A stretch of DNA of 64,000 nucleotides, taken from Oscillospiraceae bacterium. GTDB lineage: Bacteria > Bacillota > Clostridia > Oscillospirales > Ruminococcaceae. The notes under the pieces are model-generated. The model was given only the letters and a program-made list of their open reading frames with translations, was not told where the DNA came from and did no database searches. Positions 52,212 through 62,507 of this stretch are shown here, one piece after another. The position numbers were made by a program, and so were the translations under genes. Location of the stretch: positions 23,371-87,370 of the forward strand of contig JAQUYD010000009.1 in NCBI GenBank assembly GCA_028692035.1, written 5' to 3'. The stretch's first letter is position 1. The number at the start of each line of letters is the position of its first letter.

Positions 52212-52610
52212 TTACCAAATATAGGCCAGTACTTCGCCGCCAACATGCTCTTTGCGAGCCTGTTTGTCGGTCATTACGCCTTTCGACGTGGACATGATCG
52301 CAACACCCAAGCCTTTCATGACTTTGGGCATTTTCTCAGTATCGGTATAGATGCGCAGGCCGGGTTTGGAAACGCGGCTCAGCCCACTGATGACCTGAGA
52401 TTTGTTGGGACCGTATTTTAAATTGATATGAATGATACCCTGCTTGCCGTCTTCAACAATCTGAAACGATTTGATGAAGCCTTCGTCCAACAGAATTTGG
52501 GCAATTGCCTTTTTCATGTTGGAAGCGGGCACATCAACGGTATCATGTTTTGCGGAATTCGCATTTCTGATACGAGTCAGCATATCAGCGATTGCATCGG
52601 TGATGTGCAT
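52212..52610 (-). CDS. rpsH: 30S ribosomal protein S8
   Basis: 132 residues, starting [23 protein letters not shown], with the C-terminal signature [26 protein letters not shown]. In E. coli S8 represses the spc operon; here only its place in the operon is known. It follows rpsN by 24 bp. Confidence 0.97.
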   Translation of the reverse strand: MHITDAIADMLTRIRNANSAKHDTVDVPASNMKKAIAQILLDEGFIKSFQIVEDGKQGIIHINLKYGPNKSQVISGLSRVSKPGLRIYTDTEKMPKVMKGLGVAIMSTSKGVMTDKQARKEHVGGEVLAYIW

Positions 52611-52634
52611 GTAATCAACCTCCTTTGCTCGTGC

Positions 52635-52820
52635 TTACCAGCTAGCCTTTTTAACGCCCGGGATCTGGCCTTTATATGCCAGCTCTCTAAAGCAGATACG
52701 GCAGACGCCGAATTTGCGAAGATAGGCGTGGGGTCTGCCACAGATCTTACATCTGTTATACGCTCGAGTGGAGAATTTGGGTGTCTGCTGCTGTTTGTTG
52801 ATCATAGACTTTTTAGCCAC
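52635..52820 (-). CDS. rpsN: 30S ribosomal protein S14 type Z
   Basis: 61 residues with a four-cysteine zinc site (CKIC and CRIC in [20 protein letters not shown]). It is the short zinc-binding S14, the usual form in this place of Gram-positive operons. Flanked by rplE and rpsH. Confidence 0.96.
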   Translation of the reverse strand: MAKKSMINKQQQTPKFSTRAYNRCKICGRPHAYLRKFGVCRICFRELAYKGQIPGVKKASW

Positions 52821-52836
52821 CTACAAAACCTCCTTC

Positions 52837-53376
52837 TTACTTGGCAAACGGAGCGCCCATCAGAGCCAACAGCTCACGAGCCTCTTCGTCTGTATTGGCG
52901 GTCGTGACAAAACAGATGTCCATACCGCGCACTTTATCGATTTTATCATAGTCGATTTCGGGGAACAACAGCTGCTCGCGCAGGCCCATGTTGTAGTTTC
53001 CTCTTCCATCGAAACCGTTGGGGTTGATTCCTCTGAAGTCACGGACGCGGGGCAGGGCGATGTTAAAGAGTCTATCCAAAAACTCGTACATGCTTTCGCC
53101 GCGCAGGGTTACTTTCGCACCGATGGTCATGCCTTCACGAAGTTTAAAGTTCGCAACGGATTTTTTTGCCTTACAGGGAATTGCTTTCTGACCGGTAATT
53201 TTACCCAGGTCGGAAACAATAGCGTCGATCACCTTGGGATTATCGCGTGCTTCACCGCAGCCTACGTTGACAACGATCTTCTCAAGTTTCGGAATCTGCA
53301 TGACGCTTTTGTAGCTGAATTTTTTCATCAGAGCCGGAGCTACGTCTTTCACGTAGTAATCTCTCATTCTGGCCAT
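52837..53376 (-). CDS. rplE: 50S ribosomal protein L5
   Basis: 179 residues. It binds 5S rRNA and contacts the P-site tRNA. The signature [18 protein letters not shown] and [28 protein letters not shown] are typical. GGAGG precedes the ATG. It follows rplX by 15 bp. Confidence 0.97.
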   Translation of the reverse strand: MARMRDYYVKDVAPALMKKFSYKSVMQIPKLEKIVVNVGCGEARDNPKVIDAIVSDLGKITGQKAIPCKAKKSVANFKLREGMTIGAKVTLRGESMYEFLDRLFNIALPRVRDFRGINPNGFDGRGNYNMGLREQLLFPEIDYDKIDKVRGMDICFVTTANTDEEARELLALMGAPFAK

Positions 53377-53391
53377 GTTTTTTCCTCCTTC

Positions 53392-53706
53392 TTAGAAAGT
53401 TTCACCGCAGTGTTTACACATACGCATTTTCGAGTCGCCATCCACTTTGTGGGCCAGGCGGGTGCCTTTGCCACATTTGGGGCATACCAACATTACTTTG
53501 CAGGCGTACAGCGGGGCTTCTGCTTTCACAATGCCGCCGGGCTCACCCATTTTGCGAGGCTTTACATGCTTGGTTACCATGTTGCAGCCTTCAATAATGA
53601 CCTTCCGCTCGGTGGGGCTTACTTCCAGCACCTTGCCCTTTTTGTTCTTGTCCTTGCCGGACAGGATGATGACTGTATCGCCTTTTTTGACGTGAACCTT
53701 ATTCAC
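53392..53706 (-). CDS. rplX: 50S ribosomal protein L24
   Basis: 104 residues from GTG at 53706, ten bases after GGAGG. It has the KOW motif at the N-terminus ([24 protein letters not shown]) and a C-terminal four-cysteine cluster (CPKC, CKHC), which may bind zinc. L24 starts large-subunit assembly. It lies between rplN and rplE. Confidence 0.96.
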   Translation of the reverse strand: MNKVHVKKGDTVIILSGKDKNKKGKVLEVSPTERKVIIEGCNMVTKHVKPRKMGEPGGIVKAEAPLYACKVMLVCPKCGKGTRLAHKVDGDSKMRMCKHCGETF

Positions 53707-53723
53707 TTACAGCGCACCTCCAA

Positions 53724-54092
53724 TTACAGAACCTCTGGGGCGAGGCTTAAAATTTTGAGATAGTCTTTCTCACGAAGCTCTCTCGCAACCGGCCCAAAAA
53801 TACGCGTACCCCTTGGGTTTTTATCTTCTCTAATAATAACTGCCGCATTCTCGTCGAAACGGATATAGGTGCCGTCGTCACGGCGAATGCCTTTGGCAGA
53901 ACGAACGATTACTGCTTTCACGACGTCGCCTTTTTTTACTACGCCACCGGGAGCAGCTTTTTTGACCGAAGCCACTACCACATCGCCGATGTTAGCGTAT
54001 CTTCTGCGGGAGCCGCCCAGCACGCGGATGCACATTAATTCTTTGGCACCGGTGTTGTCTGCTACCTTCATCAAGGTCTGCATCTGAATCAC
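53724..54092 (-). CDS. rplN: 50S ribosomal protein L14
   Basis: 122 residues; GTG start at 54092, eight bases after GGAGG. It begins [27 protein letters not shown] and ends [20 protein letters not shown], the normal L14 sequence. It lies at the subunit interface. Flanked by rpsQ and rplX. Confidence 0.97.
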   Translation of the reverse strand: MIQMQTLMKVADNTGAKELMCIRVLGGSRRRYANIGDVVVASVKKAAPGGVVKKGDVVKAVIVRSAKGIRRDDGTYIRFDENAAVIIREDKNPRGTRIFGPVARELREKDYLKILSLAPEVL

Positions 54093-54131
54093 AGAATGTT
54101 CCTCCTTTCGATTATTAACATTGGTGTAGGA

Positions 54132-54386
54132 TTATTTCGCTTTTTCAACGACCTGGATCACGCGCCAATTCTTATCTTTCGAGATCGGGCGGGTTTCCAT
54201 GATCACGACTCTATCACCAATTCCGCATTCGTTCTTCTCATCATGAGCTTTGAACTTTACGGTTCTTTTGATAATCTTTTTATAAAGGGGGTGTTTTACA
54301 TTGTCCTGGATCGATACGACGACGGTTTTATCCATCTTGTCGCTGACAACCTTGCCGACCCTCGTCTTTCTGAGGTTTCTTTCCAC
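54132..54386 (-). CDS. rpsQ: 30S ribosomal protein S17
   Basis: 84 residues; GTG start at 54386, nine bases after GGAGG. OB-fold protein with the signature [23 protein letters not shown] and [28 protein letters not shown]. Flanked by rpmC and rplN. Confidence 0.96.
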   Translation of the reverse strand: MERNLRKTRVGKVVSDKMDKTVVVSIQDNVKHPLYKKIIKRTVKFKAHDEKNECGIGDRVVIMETRPISKDKNWRVIQVVEKAK

Positions 54387-54406
54387 AGCTTAAATCCTCC
54401 CTTCGT

Positions 54407-54607
54407 TTACTGCACGTTTTTCATTTCCAACTGACGCTGCACCGTTTTGATGCGCGCGATGTCTTTTTTGACCTCTTTCATCCGCATGGGATTCTCCAGT
54501 TGGTTGATTGCGTGCTGGAAGCGCAGGTTGAAAAGCTCGGCTTTGAGCGCGGTCAGCTTTTCGTTTAACTCGGCATTGCTCAACTCACGGATCTCCGAAG
54601 CCTTCAT
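54407..54607 (-). CDS. rpmC: 50S ribosomal protein L29
   Basis: 66 residues, two long helices ([18 protein letters not shown], and [20 protein letters not shown]). It sits at the exit tunnel and helps dock targeting factors. Its ATG overlaps the rplP stop as TAATG, so it is translationally coupled. Confidence 0.97.
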   Translation of the reverse strand: MKASEIRELSNAELNEKLTALKAELFNLRFQHAINQLENPMRMKEVKKDIARIKTVQRQLEMKNVQ

Positions 54608-55038
54608 TACTCTTCACCCTCCTCTGCTTCCTTTTCTTTTACAACAAATTTCGTTTTGATCGGCAGTTTGTGGCTTGCCAGACGGAACGCTTCGCGGGCC
54701 AGCTCTTCGGTAACGCCGCCAATCTCAAACATCACTCTACCAGGTTTCACAACGGCAACCCAGTATTCCGGGGAACCTTTACCGGAACCCATTCGGGTCT
54801 CAGCCGGTTTCTGAGTGATCGGTTTATCCGGGAAGATTTTGATCCATACCTGGCCGCCACGTTTGATGTAACGGGTCATCGCGATACGGGCCGCCTCAAT
54901 CTGGCGGGAGGAAATCCATGCGGGCTCCAGCGCCTGGAGGCCAAAATCACCGTAAGTTACAGTATTGCCTCTCGTGGCTTTACCGGTCATGCGCCCTCTG
55001 TGGACTCTGCGGTATTTTACTCTTTTCGGCAGAAGCAT
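54607..55038 (-). CDS. rplP: 50S ribosomal protein L16
   Basis: 143 residues, starting [25 protein letters not shown], with the tRNA-site signature [17 protein letters not shown] and [19 protein letters not shown]. Its start codon overlaps the rpsC stop as TAATG, and rpmC overlaps its own end in the same way. Confidence 0.97.
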   Translation of the reverse strand: MLLPKRVKYRRVHRGRMTGKATRGNTVTYGDFGLQALEPAWISSRQIEAARIAMTRYIKRGGQVWIKIFPDKPITQKPAETRMGSGKGSPEYWVAVVKPGRVMFEIGGVTEELAREAFRLASHKLPIKTKFVVKEKEAEEGEE

Positions 55039-55724
55039 TAGTTTTTGCCTCCTTCCTTACGAGGCTGTTTCTTGCTATCAGCCAGAACGTCGCCGGTGTA
55101 GATCCACACCTTCACGCCGATCTTGCCATAGGTCGTATTCGCCTCTGCAAAGCCGTAATCAATGTCGGCGCGCAGGGTTTGCAGCGGAATTGTGCCCTCG
55201 TGGTAATGTTCGTTACGAGCGATCTCCGCTCCGCCCAGACGGCCGGAAACGTTGACCTTGATGCCCTTGGCGCCCAGCTTCATCGCACGGCCGATGGCCT
55301 GCTTCATCGCACGGCGGAAGGACACGCGGCGCTCCAGCTGGGTAGCGATGCTCTCGGCGACCAACTGTGCGTTTTTATCCGCTTGTTTGACCTCAACGAT
55401 ATTCAAAAGAACTGCTACTGGCGTCTCTTTTCCTTCGTTGATCATTTTTTCACACTGTAAGCGCAGCTTTTCGATATCCGCACCGCCGCGGCCGATAACC
55501 ATGCCGGGACGTGCGCAGTGGATATGAATTCTGACTTTGGCGGCGTCACGCTCGATCTCGATGCGGGGAACGCCGGCGCCATACAGGGTTTTCTTCAGGA
55601 ATTTGCGAAGTTTGTAGTCCTCGACGAGAATATCGCCGAAAGCAGCATCCTTAGCAAACCAGCGGGAATCCCAATCTTTGATAACGCCCACGCGAAGACC
55701 GTGGGGATTTACTTTCTGTCCCAT
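55038..55724 (-). CDS. rpsC: 30S ribosomal protein S3
   Basis: 228 residues with an N-terminal KH domain ([21 protein letters not shown], then [15 protein letters not shown]) and a C-terminal domain ([20 protein letters not shown]). It lies at the mRNA entry tunnel. It follows rplV by 21 bp and is coupled to rplP. Confidence 0.97.
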   Translation of the reverse strand: MGQKVNPHGLRVGVIKDWDSRWFAKDAAFGDILVEDYKLRKFLKKTLYGAGVPRIEIERDAAKVRIHIHCARPGMVIGRGGADIEKLRLQCEKMINEGKETPVAVLLNIVEVKQADKNAQLVAESIATQLERRVSFRRAMKQAIGRAMKLGAKGIKVNVSGRLGGAEIARNEHYHEGTIPLQTLRADIDYGFAEANTTYGKIGVKVWIYTGDVLADSKKQPRKEGGKN

Positions 55725-55745
55725 AGTTTACCTCCTTCTTTCAGC

Positions 55746-56081
55746 TTATTCCTTTTCCTTCAGAACCATGGTGACGTGAGAAGTTCTTTTCAGCACACGG
55801 AATGCGCGGCCCTGTGCTCTGGGTCTAATCCGCTTTAGGATTGGACCTGGGCAGACATAACACTCTGCAACATACAGATTGTTTTTATCCATGTTGAAGT
55901 TGTTCTCGGCATTGGCGACGGCCGAATTCAGGAGCTTCTCCAACGGCTCGCAAGCAGCCTTCGGGGTGTGCTTGAGTATTGCACGGGCCAGCTGCGCATC
56001 TTTGCCGCGGATCAGATTTAAAACAATCTGAACTTTTCTGGGTGCAATACGGGCGTATTTCAAATAAGCCCTTGCTTCCAT
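55746..56081 (-). CDS. rplV: 50S ribosomal protein L22
   Basis: 111 residues. The beginning [29 protein letters not shown] and the hairpin tip [34 protein letters not shown], which lines the peptide tunnel, are typical. Flanked by rpsS and rpsC. Confidence 0.97.
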   Translation of the reverse strand: MEARAYLKYARIAPRKVQIVLNLIRGKDAQLARAILKHTPKAACEPLEKLLNSAVANAENNFNMDKNNLYVAECYVCPGPILKRIRPRAQGRAFRVLKRTSHVTMVLKEKE

Positions 56082-56099
56082 GTTAATCCTCCTTTCGGC

Positions 56100-56381
56100 C
56101 TAATTCCCGTTGTTCGATTTTTTAGAACCGGCATGGCCTTTATACGTTCTGGTAGGGGCAAACTCACCGAGTTTGTGTCCGACCATATCTTCCGTTACAT
56201 AAACCGGGACGTGTTTGCGCCCGTCATGTACGGCGAAAGTGTGACCCACGAAATCCGGGAAGATTGTGGATGCGCGGCTCCAGGTTTTCAGAACCTTTTT
56301 CTCGCCCGCTTTGTTCATTTCCTCAACGCGTTTGAGAAGCACCGGCAAAACATAAGGTCCCTTTTTCAGACTTCTGCTCAT
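56100..56381 (-). CDS. rpsS: 30S ribosomal protein S19
   Basis: 93 residues, [23 protein letters not shown] at the start and [36 protein letters not shown] as the signature. It lies in the head of the small subunit. Flanked by rplB and rplV. Confidence 0.97.
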   Translation of the reverse strand: MSRSLKKGPYVLPVLLKRVEEMNKAGEKKVLKTWSRASTIFPDFVGHTFAVHDGRKHVPVYVTEDMVGHKLGEFAPTRTYKGHAGSKKSNNGN

Positions 56382-56396
56382 GACTTTTTGCCTCCT

Positions 56397-57230
56397 TTAC
56401 TTCGCGTTGCGATGTTTCACGATGAACTTATCGGAACGGTTGTGGTGTTTTCTGGTCTTGTAGCCCAGCGCAGGTTTGCCCCACGGGGTTACAGGGCCCG
56501 GGCGGCCTACGGGAGACTTGCCCTCACCACCGCCGTGCGGATGGTCGTTGGGGTTCATAACAGAACCGCGGACGGTAGGTCTCCAGCCCATGTGGCGTTT
56601 CCGGCCGGCTTTGCCGTAGGATACGTTTTCATGGTCGATGTTGCCTACCTGGCCGATGGTCGCCATGCAGTTCGCCAAAACATTGCGCAACTCGCCGGAG
56701 GGCAGGCGGATTAGGGCATAAGCGCCTTCTTTCGCCATCAGCTGCGCCTGGATGCCAGCGGCACGAGCCAGCTGGGCGCCTTTGCCGGGATACAACTCCA
56801 CGTTGTGGATAAAGGTACCCACCGGGATGTTGGACAACGGCAGCGCGTTGCCTGCAATGATGTCCGCCTCCGGACCGGAAATGACGGTATCGCCGACTTT
56901 CAGGCCATTGGGGGCAATGATATAACGTTTTTCTCCATCCTCATAGCGCACCAAGGCGATATGGGCGGAACGATTGGGGTCGTACTCCAAGGTCATGACC
57001 TTGGCGGGAACCCCTGCTTTTTCTCTCTTGAAGTCGATGATACGGTATTTTCTTCTGTTGCCGCCACCGCGGTGACGGACAGTGATTCTACCGTAGCTGT
57101 TGCGGCCGGAGTTGGTCTTCAGAGACTCGACAAGGCTCTTCTCCGGAGCAACCTTAGACAACTGAGAGTAATCAGTAACGGTCATCTGACGACGAGCCGC
57201 TGTTGTCGGTTTATAGCTTTTGATAGCCAT
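56397..57230 (-). CDS. rplB: 50S ribosomal protein L2
   Basis: 277 residues. It supports the peptidyl transferase centre; the conserved His is in [27 protein letters not shown]. Two RNA-binding domains (OB and SH3-like) occupy residues 40-200. It lies between rplW (60 bp upstream) and rpsS. Confidence 0.97.
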   Translation of the reverse strand: MAIKSYKPTTAARRQMTVTDYSQLSKVAPEKSLVESLKTNSGRNSYGRITVRHRGGGNRRKYRIIDFKREKAGVPAKVMTLEYDPNRSAHIALVRYEDGEKRYIIAPNGLKVGDTVISGPEADIIAGNALPLSNIPVGTFIHNVELYPGKGAQLARAAGIQAQLMAKEGAYALIRLPSGELRNVLANCMATIGQVGNIDHENVSYGKAGRKRHMGWRPTVRGSVMNPNDHPHGGGEGKSPVGRPGPVTPWGKPALGYKTRKHHNRSDKFIVKHRNAK

Positions 57231-57290
57231 TCGGTTTCACTCTCCTTGTTCACTGAGCTTTGCGGGATGATCTTTCGCTATCCCAGAAGC

Positions 57291-57584
57291 TTACATCATG
57301 CTCTCAAAGAATTCGATACCCTTCGAGTCATCTTTCAGCGTTACGATAGCTTTCTTCCAATCCGGCTGATAGCCGCCATGCATGCCCTGGCGTCTGTACT
57401 GGCCGGGGACATTCATGGTGTTTACCTTTTTGACCTTTACGCCGAACAGTTCTTCCACTGCTTTGGCGATTTCGATCTTATTGGCATCGTTCGCAACTTT
57501 GAAGGTATACTTTTTGTTCGCAATACCGGACATGGAAGCCTCGGTAATAATCGGGCGAAGGATAATGTCCTGTGCCTTTTTCAT
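57291..57584 (-). CDS. rplW: 50S ribosomal protein L23
   Basis: 97 residues, starting [18 protein letters not shown], with the loop VKKVNTMNVPGQYRRQG. It docks trigger factor and SRP at the tunnel exit. Its ATG overlaps the rplD stop (TAATG). Confidence 0.97.
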   Translation of the reverse strand: MKKAQDIILRPIITEASMSGIANKKYTFKVANDANKIEIAKAVEELFGVKVKKVNTMNVPGQYRRQGMHGGYQPDWKKAIVTLKDDSKGIEFFESMM

Positions 57585-58207
57585 TATGCGTACACCTCCT
57601 CGAGTTTTTCCACGGCGTTTTTGACAATGATGAACTTGTCGCAGTTCAGGATGTCATAAACATTGATGGTGTTGACCAACGCGGTCTTTACGCCCGGAAT
57701 GTTGCTGGCGCTCTGGATCAGCTTATCATCTACGCTGGGCATTACGATCATCGCCTTTTTGTCGGCGCCCAATGCTTTGAGCATGTTGACAACGGCCTTG
57801 GTCTTGTATTCCGCTACGCTGATGTTGTCCAGGACGATCATTTCGCCGTCTTTCACTTTGGAAGACAGGGCGGACAGCATGGCCAGTTTCTTCACCTTTT
57901 TGTTCAGGGAATATCTGTAATCGCGGGGTTTCGGGCCCAAAGCAACGCCGCCGTGTCTCCACTGGGGGGCTCTGATGGATCCCTGTCTTGCGTGGCCGGT
58001 ACCTTTCTGTCTCCAGGGTTTGCGGCCGCCGCCTCTGACTTCGGTTCTGGTCAGAGTGGACTGGGTGCCCTGGCGCTGATTTGCCAGGTAGTTGACCACC
58101 GCAGCGTGCATTACCACGCTGTTGGGTTCGATTCCGAATACGGCATCGGAAAGGGCGATATCGCCGACCACTTTGCCGGACATATCATATACATTTACAT
58201 TTGGCAT
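57584..58207 (-). CDS. rplD: 50S ribosomal protein L4
   Basis: 207 residues with the long tunnel loop ([34 protein letters not shown]). In E. coli L4 also represses the S10 operon by acting on its leader; the long untranslated leader here would be the place for such control, but no matching structure is recognised. Coupled to rplW. Confidence 0.97.
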   Translation of the reverse strand: MPNVNVYDMSGKVVGDIALSDAVFGIEPNSVVMHAAVVNYLANQRQGTQSTLTRTEVRGGGRKPWRQKGTGHARQGSIRAPQWRHGGVALGPKPRDYRYSLNKKVKKLAMLSALSSKVKDGEMIVLDNISVAEYKTKAVVNMLKALGADKKAMIVMPSVDDKLIQSASNIPGVKTALVNTINVYDILNCDKFIIVKNAVEKLEEVYA

Positions 58208-58224
58208 CGTGCTTCCTCCTTCCC

Positions 58225-58860
58225 TTATGCCTTTTTGACGCTGTCGGTCAGATAAACGATTCCGCCTTTGGGGCCGGGAATCGCGCCCTTCAGCGCAATC
58301 AGGTTGTTTTCTGCGTCTACCTTGACTACGGTCAGGTTCTGAACGGTGACCCGCTCAACACCCATGTGGCCAGGCAGCTTTTTGCCCTTCATGACTCTGG
58401 AAGGGTCGGAACACGCGCCCATGGAACCTGCATGTCTTGCAACAGGACCGGAACCGTGTGTTTCTTTCAGTCTGGAAAAGTTGTAGCGCTTGATCGTGCC
58501 GGCATATCCTTTACCTTTGGAAGTGCCGCAAGCGTCCACTCTGTCCCCCGCCGCGAAGGTATCCGCTTTGATGATCTCGCCGACGTTCATGCCAGAGCAG
58601 TCGTCAAGTCTGAACTCTCTGAGCACGCGTTTACAGGCGACATCCGCTTTCGCGAAGTGACCTTGCAGAGGTTTGGAAACCTTGTTCTGCGCGATATCGC
58701 CGAAGCCCACCTGAATGGACTCATAACCGTCGTTCTCGGCGGTTTTCTTCTGGACGACAACGCAGGGGCCGGCTTCCACGACGGTGACGGGAACAAATTT
58801 GCCCGCTTCGTCAAAGATCTGGGTCATGCCGATTTTTTTGCCTACGATGCATTTTTGCAT
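58225..58860 (-). CDS. rplC: 50S ribosomal protein L3
   Basis: 211 residues. It starts [33 protein letters not shown] and contains [29 protein letters not shown], the arm that reaches toward the peptidyl transferase centre. It follows rpsJ by 75 bp. Confidence 0.97.
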   Translation of the reverse strand: MQKCIVGKKIGMTQIFDEAGKFVPVTVVEAGPCVVVQKKTAENDGYESIQVGFGDIAQNKVSKPLQGHFAKADVACKRVLREFRLDDCSGMNVGEIIKADTFAAGDRVDACGTSKGKGYAGTIKRYNFSRLKETHGSGPVARHAGSMGACSDPSRVMKGKKLPGHMGVERVTVQNLTVVKVDAENNLIALKGAIPGPKGGIVYLTDSVKKA

Positions 58861-58935
58861 TCTTTTCTCCTCCTTTGGTTATTGGTTGGCGGGTTCCCCC
58901 TCCAACTTGACCTGGCAGCGCATGAAACTGGGAAA

Positions 58936-59247
58936 TTAAAGTTTAATTTCGATTTCTACGCCAGCCGGGAGCTCAAGACCCTGCAGCGCCTCAACAGTTT
59001 TGTTGGAAGGCCGCAAAATGTCAATGAGTCTTTTGTGGGTTCTCATCTCAAACTGCTCACGGCTGTCTTTGTACTTGTGTACCGCGCGCAGAATGGTTAC
59101 GATCTCCTTTTCAGTGGGCAGCGGGATGGGGCCGGAAACCCGTGCGCCAGTGCGCTTTACGGTTTCAACGATCTTCTCCGCGGCTGTATCCACCAATTGA
59201 TGGTCATAACCTTTGAGTCTGATTCTGATTTTTTCTTTGACTGCCAC
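58936..59247 (-). CDS. rpsJ: 30S ribosomal protein S10
   Basis: 103 residues from GTG at 59247, eight bases after AAGGAGG; an ATG six bases upstream is too close to the ribosome site. The product then reads (M)[19 protein letters not shown], the standard S10 start. It doubles as NusE in antitermination. First gene of the long ribosomal operon. Confidence 0.96.
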   Translation of the reverse strand: MAVKEKIRIRLKGYDHQLVDTAAEKIVETVKRTGARVSGPIPLPTEKEIVTILRAVHKYKDSREQFEMRTHKRLIDILRPSNKTVEALQGLELPAGVEIEIKL

Positions 59248-59563
59248 TACCATCGCCTCCTTGAGATAACTTTTTTCGAGTGGGACGACGACTTTTAGTT
59301 GAACACTGTTCCGTGTGTTTCGCGTTTCAACATTTAAAAACCGGCCAAATCGACGCTCAAAAAAAAGCGCAGTTTGTCCGGGACTTGACAGATAAATGTC
59401 AAAAAGCGACAGGGGGAATGTCCTTTTGTAAAAAGCACATCCAGCATGTCAACAGTATTTTTGTCGCCCGGTTTGAAATCGGACATACTCGGCAGAAATT
59501 CCCCGCCAAAAGCGGCAACCTCCTGCTTCATCGCATATCTTAGTGCAGTCACGCTCAATTATA
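59248..59563 (-). promoter_or_regulatory. Promoter and long leader of the ribosomal operon
   Basis: The -10 TATAAT is at 59563-59558 (minus strand) with a poor -35 (GTTTGT). The leader of about 300 nt has no convincing gene. On the minus strand it holds TTGACA/TGTCAA arms (around 59383-59400), GTTGAA/TTCAAC arms with inner AACAC/GTGTT just before the ribosome site, and a CCGC/GCGG stem near 59510. Such a leader in front of rpsJ is suited to ribosomal-protein feedback. Confidence 0.55.
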
Positions 59564-59567
59564 ATAA

Positions 59568-59711
59568 CATAGCCCCTGGACAAACGCAAGCTTTTTTTCT
59601 TCAAAATCTTGCGATTTCAAAAGAATTTTTCCCACAATCCTGTTGTCCATCCGTCCGGGTGTTCCCCAGGGGGATTTCCAGTGTGGAAGCTTGCTTTTCC
59701 AGGGGCTATGC
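59568..59711. repeat. Imperfect inverted repeat around the ribosomal promoter upstream region
   Basis: CATAGCCCCTGG...GCAAGCTT (59568-59592) is repeated in reverse complement as AAGCTTGC...CCAGGGGCTATG (59689-59711), with the middle 4-6 bases different. The left arm is the -35 side of the rpsJ promoter. Further short dyads (TTTCCAG/GTGGAA, CCCCAGGGGG) lie between the arms. No gene is present here. Confidence 0.5.
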
Positions 59712-59773
59712 TTGGTTTTGCAGGCGGGATTCCCCACCGCCGGGGGCGCGTGCCCGCTTTATAAAATGTTGCG

Positions 59774-61591
59774 TTATTTTTTCATGATCGTCTTCATCCG
59801 TTGGGCATTGTCCAGAATGCGTTTGCGCAGCCGGATGTTCTTAGGCGTAACCTCTACCAGTTCGTCGTCGCCGATGAATTCCAGCGAATCCTCTAAGCTC
59901 ATGCGGCGCGGCGGCGTCAGGCGCAAAGCGTCGTCGCTGCCGGAGGACCGGGTATTGGTCAGGTGTTTTTTCTTGCAAACGTTAACCGCCATGTCTCCGG
60001 CTTTCGGCGACTGGCCAACGATCATTCCTTCATAAACCTGTGTTCCCGCGCCGATGAACAGCGAGCCCCGCTCTTGGGCGTTGTACAAGCCATAAATCAC
60101 TGCTTCGCCGCTTTCAAAGGCAATCAGCGAACCGGTGGTGCGGCGGGGAATATCCCCCTTGTAGGGCTGGTATCCGTCGAACACCGAGGTCATGATCCCT
60201 TCTCCTCGGGTCGCCGTCATAAAATCGCTGCGGTAACCGAACAGCCCGCGGGAGGGGATGGAAAACTCCACCCGCATCCGGTTGCCCTGGGGCGCCATGT
60301 GGATCAGCTCGCCTTTGCGCCGGCCCATCTCTTCCATCACTGCGCCTACCGACTCCTCCGGCACATCTACGACCAGATGCTCCATCGGTTCGTGAAGCTT
60401 GCCACCAATCTCCTTAAGCAGCACCCGGGGGGTGCTGACCTGGAACTCGTAGCCTTCCCGGCGCATGGTCTCGATCAGGATGGACAGGTGCATTTCGCCG
60501 CGGCCGGATACCTTAAACGCCTCGGTAGTGTCCGTATCCTCTACCCGCAGGGAAACGTCTTTCAACAACTCTTTGTATAAACGGTCTCTTAAATGACGAG
60601 AGGTAACAAATTTTCCTTCTTTTCCCGCAAAAGGACTGTCATTGACCGAGAAGGTCATCTCTACCGTCGGCTCGGAAATCCGCACAAAGGGCAGGGGCTC
60701 CGGGCAGCTGACGTCGGTCAGCGTGTGGCCAATGGTGATATCCTCCAAGCCGGAGATGCTGATGATATCGCCCACTTTCGCCTGCTCCACCGGGACCCGT
60801 CGGAGCCCGTCGAACTGGAACATGGTGGCAATTTTGCCGCGGGTGGTTTTATCCTTCTGGTAGTAATCGGTGATCGCCACCTCCTGGCCTACCTGAATCA
60901 TACCCCGATCCACGCGGCCGATGCAGATACGGCCTACATATTCGTTGTAGTCCAGAGAGGAAACCAGCATCTGCAAAGGCGCGGCCTCGTCCCCTTCCGG
61001 CGCGGGAATATACTCCAAAATGGTTTCAAACAGCGGCTGCAAATCCTGGCCGGTCTGGTAGGGGGACAGACTGGCGGTGCCCGTCCGTCCGGAGCAATAA
61101 ACAACAGGGCTGTCCAGCTGTTCCTCAGAAGCGTCCAAATCCAGCAACAGCTCCAGCACCTCATCGGCAATCTCATCGGTGCGAGCGTCAGGCCGGTCGA
61201 TTTTATTGACCACTACAATGACCCTATGGCCAAGATCCAGCGCCTTTTGCAAAACAAACCGAGTCTGAGGCATGGGGCCCTCAAACGCGTCAACCAAAAG
61301 CAGTACGCCGTCCACCATCTTCAGCACCCGCTCTACTTCGCCGCCAAAATCGGCATGGCCGGGGGTATCAATGATATTGATCTTTACATCTTTATAATAA
61401 GCTGCGGTGTTTTTCGCCAGGATTGTAATACCCCGTTCCCGCTCCAGGTCATTGTTATCCATAACCCGGTCAGCAACCTCCTGATTTTCGCGGAATACGC
61501 CGCCTTGTTTCAGCATCTCGTCCACCAAGGTCGTTTTACCATGGTCAACATGGGCGATGATTGCAATATTTCTCAAATCGTTTCTAATCAA
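59774..61591 (-). CDS. typA: Translational GTPase TypA/BipA
   Basis: 605 residues from TTG at 61591 (GAGG upstream); the longer frame has no ribosome site. The GTPase domain begins [22 protein letters not shown] (G1) with the switch-[18 protein letters not shown] and NKIDRPDAR (G4). Domains II, III and V and the TypA-specific C-terminal domain follow. TypA is an EF-G-like ribosome-associated factor important under stress. It is transcribed alone from a promoter with -10 TATAAT at 61713-61708. Confidence 0.96.
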   Translation of the reverse strand: MIRNDLRNIAIIAHVDHGKTTLVDEMLKQGGVFRENQEVADRVMDNNDLERERGITILAKNTAAYYKDVKINIIDTPGHADFGGEVERVLKMVDGVLLLVDAFEGPMPQTRFVLQKALDLGHRVIVVVNKIDRPDARTDEIADEVLELLLDLDASEEQLDSPVVYCSGRTGTASLSPYQTGQDLQPLFETILEYIPAPEGDEAAPLQMLVSSLDYNEYVGRICIGRVDRGMIQVGQEVAITDYYQKDKTTRGKIATMFQFDGLRRVPVEQAKVGDIISISGLEDITIGHTLTDVSCPEPLPFVRISEPTVEMTFSVNDSPFAGKEGKFVTSRHLRDRLYKELLKDVSLRVEDTDTTEAFKVSGRGEMHLSILIETMRREGYEFQVSTPRVLLKEIGGKLHEPMEHLVVDVPEESVGAVMEEMGRRKGELIHMAPQGNRMRVEFSIPSRGLFGYRSDFMTATRGEGIMTSVFDGYQPYKGDIPRRTTGSLIAFESGEAVIYGLYNAQERGSLFIGAGTQVYEGMIVGQSPKAGDMAVNVCKKKHLTNTRSSGSDDALRLTPPRRMSLEDSLEFIGDDELVEVTPKNIRLRKRILDNAQRMKTIMKK

Positions 61592-61707
61592 ACTCGTTTC
61601 CTCTTTTCTCTTGCCCAACAGATTTGTACGGGGAGCTTTGCCCCTTCCCCTGCTATTTTGCATTCTTTGCCGCAAAATAAGCAGCTGCAACTTTACAGTG
61701 ACAGTTT

Positions 61708-61713
61708 ATTATA
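61708..61713 (-). promoter_or_regulatory. -10 element of the typA promoter
   Basis: TATAAT on the minus strand (plus-strand ATTATA), about 115 bp before the start. The -35 region is T-rich and unclear. Confidence 0.5.
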
Positions 61714-61829
61714 GAACTTTTTTGTCCTCTTTTCTACAAAAAATACAAAAAAACCTCGTTTTTTCCCTTTTGCCTAAAGACTTTCAGGCCGATAGCGTCC
61801 TTTTTGTATTAGAATTTGCTTTTTTGCAA

Positions 61830-61857
61830 AAAAAGAAGCCCCTAGAGGCTTCTTTTT
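61830..61857 (-). terminator. Terminator after the flavodoxin gene
   Basis: AAAAAGAAGCC / GGCTTCTTTTT with the loop CCTAGA, immediately after the stop codon at 61863 on the minus strand; the T-run on that strand is the A-tract at 61828-61834. Confidence 0.9.
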
Positions 61858-61862
61858 CCTGT

Positions 61863-62489
61863 TTATCGAATAAAGTTGGTAGAGGTGCGGGGGCGCTTTT
61901 CCGGCAGCGGAACCGCTTCGCGGCTATATGCCAGCGTTTTTAGCATCCAGGCCATGTTGCGCCCGATATTTTCCATAATCTGGATCCCCTCAACATCCTG
62001 CTGCGCCTCGCCGGGAGCCGTTCCATGGATCACGTTCCAGTAAAAGGAGGGGACAATCAGGGCGTTTGCCAGGTTAAAATAATTGTTCATCTGATGAAAG
62101 GCGTCTACCCCGCCGGAACGGCGCAGCGCCACGATGCCTGCCACCGGCTTATAGGCGCAATTTTTACCGCCGCAATAGAAAAACCGGTCCAGAAAGCTTT
62201 TCATCGTACCGGCAATCCCCGAATAGTACACCGGCGAACCGATGACCAGCCCGTCGCACTCTGCCATTTGCCGCACGCATTCATCCACCGGGTCGTCCCG
62301 GAACACGCAAAGCCCATCCTCTGTCCGCCGGCAACCGCCGCAGGCCATACAGCCGCGGATTTGTTGGTTACCCACCTGGATCTGCACCGTTTCGATTTTT
62401 TGCGCTTCCAGCTCCCTTGCCACTGCCGCCAAAGCTGTGGCCGTATTCCCGTTTTTTCGCGGGCTGCCGTTGATCATCAAAACCTTCAT
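61863..62489 (-). CDS. Flavodoxin-family NAD(P)H-dependent FMN oxidoreductase
   Basis: 208 residues with the flavodoxin fold. The FMN phosphate loop is NGSPRKNGNTATAL (8-21), and SPVYYSGIAGTMKSFLDRFFY (about 85-105) is the second FMN contact. A Cys cluster (CMACGGC...C, about 47-61) is placed as in iron-sulfur flavoproteins, which bind a 4Fe-4S centre; this makes the protein an electron-transfer flavoprotein of the anaerobe type. It starts 18 bp after lexA with no terminator between, so it is probably in the SOS-controlled lexA transcript. Confidence 0.85.
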   Translation of the reverse strand: MKVLMINGSPRKNGNTATALAAVARELEAQKIETVQIQVGNQQIRGCMACGGCRRTEDGLCVFRDDPVDECVRQMAECDGLVIGSPVYYSGIAGTMKSFLDRFFYCGGKNCAYKPVAGIVALRRSGGVDAFHQMNNYFNLANALIVPSFYWNVIHGTAPGEAQQDVEGIQIMENIGRNMAWMLKTLAYSREAVPLPEKRPRTSTNFIR

Positions 62490-62507
62490 GCTTTATCTGC
62501 TCCTTTT

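Noticed and set aside
45223..59298. Plus-strand frames of up to 365 codons opposite the ribosomal genes
   Set aside because: Codon bias of ribosomal genes leaves long antisense frames. None has a ribosome site, and every minus-strand gene is certain.
59334..59558. 74-codon frame in the rpsJ leader
   Set aside because: It begins at or before the likely transcription start, lacks a ribosome site and resembles no protein.
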